Positions 61,736 through 64,000 of a stretch of DNA of 64,000 nucleotides are shown piece after piece. The notes beneath the pieces were generated by a model. The model searched no databases, was not told where the DNA came from, and saw nothing but the letters and a program-made list of their open reading frames with translations. Source of the stretch: Natronosalvus amylolyticus (GTDB taxonomy: Archaea; Halobacteriota; Halobacteria; Halobacteriales; Natrialbaceae); the NCBI RefSeq assembly GCF_024298845.1, contig NZ_CP101156.1:3348001-3412000 (forward strand), written 5' to 3'. Made by a program: the position numbers and the translations under genes. The stretch's first letter is position 1; the number at the start of each line of letters is the position of its first letter.

Positions 61736-62629
61736 ATGAGTACACAGCAACAACAACCCGAAGAACCCGAAACGCAAGAATCGCCCGTCGAAGGGGAGCC
61801 AGAAACCGAATCGGCTCCCGAACCACAGCAGCGACGCCTCGAGCGAAAACGACTGGGACAGGCCCAGCGCGAGCAGGCGGAAGCCGAGGCCGAACCGGAA
61901 GAGACGAAGGTTCATCTCAAGGTGTTCCGGTACGATCCGGAGGTCGAGGCAAAACAGGAGCCACGATTCGACGATTACTACGTTCCGTACGAACGCGGAA
62001 TGACCGTCCTCGACGCCCTGATCTACGCACGTGACGAGTTCGATTCCTCGCTAACGTTCCGACACTCCTGTCGACAGGCGATCTGTGGCTCGGACGCCTT
62101 CTTCGTCAACGGCTCACAGCATCTGGGCTGTAAGACCCAGCTCTCCGAACTCGAGCAACCGGTTCGTATCGAGCCCCTGCCACACCAGGAGGTCGTCAAG
62201 GACCTGGTCGTGGACATGGATCACTTCTACGACCAGATGCACAGCGTCGAACCTTACATGCAACAGGAAGACCTTCCCGATGGCGACCTCGAGGAGTTCC
62301 GCCAGTCACGGGAAAACCGCGAGAAAATCAAGATGTCGACGCGGTGTATCTGGTGCGGTGCGTGTATGTCCTCGTGTAACATCGCGGCGGGAGACAACCA
62401 GTATCTCGGGCCGGCAGCGATCAACAAGGCCTACCGGTTCGCGATGGACGAGCGCGAGGACGAAGAGATCAAAGAGCATCGGCTCCGTATTATCGAGCAG
62501 GAACACGGCGTCTGGCGGTGTCAGACCCAGTTCTCCTGTACGGAGGTCTGTCCGAAAGACATCCCACTCACCGAGCACATTCAGGAGCTCAAGCGTGAGG
62601 CAGTCAAGAAGAACCTGAAGTTCTGGTAA
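61736..62629 (+). CDS. sdhB: Succinate dehydrogenase iron-sulfur subunit
   Basis: This 297-residue subunit passes electrons from SdhA to quinone. The plant-type 2Fe-2S site is SCRQAICGSD...LGC (C112, C117, D120, C132). The aspartate replaces a cysteine as in E. coli SdhB and is not a defect. The other clusters use CIWCGACMSSC, then a second group ending in CTEVCPKDIP. The first 55 residues are a highly charged Gln/Glu-rich extension with no counterpart in bacterial SdhB. Confidence 0.94.
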   Translation: MSTQQQQPEEPETQESPVEGEPETESAPEPQQRRLERKRLGQAQREQAEAEAEPEETKVHLKVFRYDPEVEAKQEPRFDDYYVPYERGMTVLDALIYARDEFDSSLTFRHSCRQAICGSDAFFVNGSQHLGCKTQLSELEQPVRIEPLPHQEVVKDLVVDMDHFYDQMHSVEPYMQQEDLPDGDLEEFRQSRENREKIKMSTRCIWCGACMSSCNIAAGDNQYLGPAAINKAYRFAMDEREDEEIKEHRLRIIEQEHGVWRCQTQFSCTEVCPKDIPLTEHIQELKREAVKKNLKFW

Positions 62630-62631
62630 TC

Positions 62632-64000
62632 ATGTACGAACACGACGTCATCGTGGTCGGCGCCGGCGGCGCTGGCCTCAGAGCGGCAATCGCAGCACAC
62701 GAAGCGGGAGCGGACGTGGCAATGGTCACGAAACTCCACCCGGTCCGCAGTCACACGGGCGCGGCGGAAGGAGGCATCAACGCCGCCCTCCGCGAGGGTG
62801 ACGACTGGGAACTCCACGCCTACGACACGATGAAGGGCTCGGACTATCTGGGTGACGCCCCGGCCATCGAAACCCTGGCCAAGGACGCCCCGGAGGATAC
62901 GATCACCCTCGAACACTGGGGGATGCCCTTCTCTCGTGAGGACGACGGGACGGTCTCACAGCGACCGTTCGGCGGCCTCTCGTTCCCGCGAACCACGTAC
63001 GCGGGGGCCGAAACCGGCCATCACCTGCTACACGTCCTGTACGAACAGGTCGTCAAACGTGGTATTCAGGTGTACGACGAGTGGTTCGTGATGAACCTCG
63101 CGGTGACCGACGAACCCGACCCGAACGACCGAACCTGTCACGGCGTCGTCGCCTACGACGTGCAGTCGGGCAAGGTCGAGGGCTTCAAAGCGAACAACGG
63201 CGTCATCATCGCGACCGGTGGCCCTGGACAGGCCTTCGATCACACCACCAACGCGGTCTCCTGTACCGGCGATGGTCAGGCGATGGCTTACCGCGCGGGT
63301 GTCCCGCTCGAGGACATGGAGTTCGTACAGTTCCACCCGACGACCTTGCCGAGCACGGGCGTCCTCATCTCCGAGGGTGTCCGTGGAGAGGGTGGCATTC
63401 TCTACAACGAGGACGGCGAGCGATTCATGTTCGAACACGGCTACGCCAACAACGCGGGCGAACTCGCCAGCCGTGACGTCGTCTCGCGCGCCGAGTTGAC
63501 CGAGGTCAACGAGGGCCGCGGTGTCAACGACGAGTACGTCCACCTCGACATGCGACATCTCGGTTCCGAGCGGATTCTCGACCGCCTCGAGAACATACTC
63601 CACCTCGCCGAGGACTTCGAGGGCGTCGACGGGCTGATCGAACCGATGCCCGTCAAACCCGGCCAGCACTACGAGATGGGCGGCATCGAAACCGACGAAA
63701 ACGGTAAGACGTGTGTGGATGGCCTCTACGCCGCCGGCGAGTGTGCGTGTGTCTCCGTCCACGGCGCAAACCGCCTCGGCGGAAACGCCCTCCCCGAGCT
63801 CGTCGTCTTCGGCAAGCGTGCGGGCTATCACGCTGCCGGAAAAGACCTCGGCGAGGCCGAAATCGAGACCGGCTACACAGACGACGTCGAAGACGAAACC
63901 GAGGCTGACTTGCCGATCACGCCGGGTGAAGCCGGCATCGAGCCAGTCTCGGCCAGTGAAAGCGTCGCCACCGACGGCTCCGGCCAGGTCGCCGGCGGGG
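62632..64000 (+). CDS. sdhA: Succinate dehydrogenase flavoprotein subunit (partial)
   Basis: The 456 visible residues start 2 bp after sdhB; the C-terminus is beyond the window. The FAD motif is VIVVGAGGAGLRAAIAAHEAG, and the flavin-linking histidine lies in VRSHTGAAEGGINAAL. Catalytic segments FVQFHPTTLP, EGVRGEGG and SVHGANRLGGNALPEL are intact. It oxidises succinate to fumarate. The gene order sdhCDBA makes a complete complex II apart from this truncation. Confidence 0.95.
   Translation, partial: MYEHDVIVVGAGGAGLRAAIAAHEAGADVAMVTKLHPVRSHTGAAEGGINAALREGDDWELHAYDTMKGSDYLGDAPAIETLAKDAPEDTITLEHWGMPFSREDDGTVSQRPFGGLSFPRTTYAGAETGHHLLHVLYEQVVKRGIQVYDEWFVMNLAVTDEPDPNDRTCHGVVAYDVQSGKVEGFKANNGVIIATGGPGQAFDHTTNAVSCTGDGQAMAYRAGVPLEDMEFVQFHPTTLPSTGVLISEGVRGEGGILYNEDGERFMFEHGYANNAGELASRDVVSRAELTEVNEGRGVNDEYVHLDMRHLGSERILDRLENILHLAEDFEGVDGLIEPMPVKPGQHYEMGGIETDENGKTCVDGLYAAGECACVSVHGANRLGGNALPELVVFGKRAGYHAAGKDLGEAEIETGYTDDVEDETEADLPITPGEAGIEPVSASESVATDGSGQVAGG

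Noticed and set aside
61736-62629. SdhB with a lost 2Fe-2S cysteine
   Set aside because: The third ligand is Asp120, as in E. coli SdhB, so the site is expected to be functional.

Overview
The window comes from an extremely halophilic archaeon (class Halobacteria). The proteins are strongly acidic, GC is high, secreted proteins use twin-arginine/lipobox leaders, and a TATA-like box sits about 27 bp upstream of most start codons, as expected for leaderless transcripts. CTCGAG is conspicuously frequent and CTAG scarce. A Natrialbaceae-like genus is my guess from gene content and style; it is not shown by a marker gene. No rRNA, tRNA, CRISPR array or intact insertion sequence was seen.

Layout. 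1-1.4 kb: a thioredoxin-like lipoprotein and a CcdA-type membrane protein (cut by the left edge). 1.9-13.1 kb: dispersed single genes, namely DUF420, a KhtT-like RCK_C protein, a creatininase-family protein with an FAD oxidoreductase, Hsp20, radical SAM, TRAM, YkgJ, metallo-beta-lactamase, winged-helix, PPOX and UspA proteins. 13.2-22.3 kb: a branched-chain-type ABC uptake operon whose two permeases are fused, then an MFS transporter, a phenylacetate-CoA-ligase-like enzyme, a PaaI-like thioesterase and a VOC protein; this looks like uptake and CoA activation of an organic acid. 22.4-28.3 kb: a tiny zinc protein, a methyltransferase, a GT2 glycosyltransferase, purK-purE and a histidine kinase. 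28.5-39.0 kb: an eleven-gene complex I operon (nuoA-B-CD-H-I-J1-J2-K-L-M-N) without the NADH-binding subunits. 39-41.5 kb: an RCK_N-DHH phosphoesterase beside a CBS-ParB/Srx protein. 41.5-44.8 kb: divergent beta-oxidation genes. 45.2-50.3 kb: a serpin lipoprotein, a bat-type regulator with clustered cysteines and a zinc-type P1B ATPase. 50.3-60.8 kb: a DUF457-type membrane protein, a second SdhA-like flavoprotein, a DNA glycosylase, a RimK ligase fused to a retropepsin-like domain, a flippase/phosphodiesterase operon, a GNAT fusion and an aspartoacylase-family enzyme. 61-64 kb: sdhCDBA, with sdhA cut by the right edge.

How it fits together. Complex I and succinate dehydrogenase feed electrons to the quinone pool; beta-oxidation and the CoA ligase supply reduced carriers and acyl-CoA; CcdA/thioredoxin and DUF420 are likely assembly or redox accessories of the respiratory chain.

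The least expected material is between the genes. At least three families of imperfect palindromes of about 76-86 bp occur twice each (A: 1630 and 19538; B: 1827 and 10675; D: 9841 and 47521). Copies of B and D, and a separate IS605-like hairpin near 53065, contain the stop codon of a neighbouring minus-strand gene. Two tandem-repeat blocks (3 x 21 bp and 5 x 17 bp) fill the divergent gap at 2.6-2.8 kb. A perfect 14-bp palindrome touches the TATA box of the metal ATPase gene.
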